A stretch of 5,510 nt of DNA from Limisoma sp963590405 (GTDB lineage: Bacteria; Bacteroidota; Bacteroidia; Bacteroidales; Muribaculaceae): positions 1-5,510 of the forward strand of contig CAVAPE010000105.1 of assembly GCA_963590405.1 (NCBI GenBank), read 5' to 3'. The notes below the pieces were generated by a model. The model ran no database searches, was not told the origin of the DNA, and saw nothing but the letters and a program-made list of their open reading frames with translations. The position numbers were made by a program, and so were the translations under genes. This document shows, in pieces, positions 5,508 to 5,510 of this stretch (positions are counted from its first letter, which is position 1; the number at the start of each line of letters is the position of its first letter).

Positions 5508-5510
5508 ACA

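Overview
The window looks like a chromosomal piece of a Bacteroidota (most likely Bacteroidales) genome. The reasons are a TonB-dependent receptor with an N-terminal carboxypeptidase-regulatory-like domain, a downstream lipoprotein whose mature end (Cys-Ser-Asn-Asp-Glu) resembles the Bacteroidota surface-export signal, and A-rich leaders with little Shine-Dalgarno sequence. I cannot name the genus.

Layout. Positions 1-472 hold no gene I can support. They carry a dense cluster of short hairpin repeats: two copies of a 48-bp two-hairpin element in opposite orientation, a truncated third copy, three other small hairpins and a 19-bp tandem duplication. Positions 473-907 encode a small acidic protein of unknown function, AT-richer than what follows. 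The gap at 908-1030 holds an 8-G run, an inverted repeat that could be an operator, and a hairpin that would bury the ribosome-binding region of the next gene. Positions 1031-3772 encode a 913-residue outer-membrane TonB-dependent receptor. After 35 bp, positions 3808-5340 encode a 510-residue, probably surface-exposed lipoprotein with a beta-helix-like core. A strong intrinsic terminator follows at 5375-5418. The last 90 bp contain two more perfect inverted repeats, probably control sequence for a gene beyond the right edge.

How the genes work together. The receptor and lipoprotein are almost certainly one transcription unit: same strand, short gap, no internal terminator, shared terminator. 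The likely role is a two-component outer-membrane uptake device, with the lipoprotein binding ligand at the surface and the receptor importing it using TonB energy. The lipoprotein is not SusD-like and the receptor is not a typical SusC, so this is not a standard glycan SusCD pair. The ligand cannot be read from the sequence.

The parts most worth following up are the hairpin-repeat cluster, where a paired substitution between copies preserves a stem, and the receptor/beta-helix lipoprotein pair with its acid-rich central motif.
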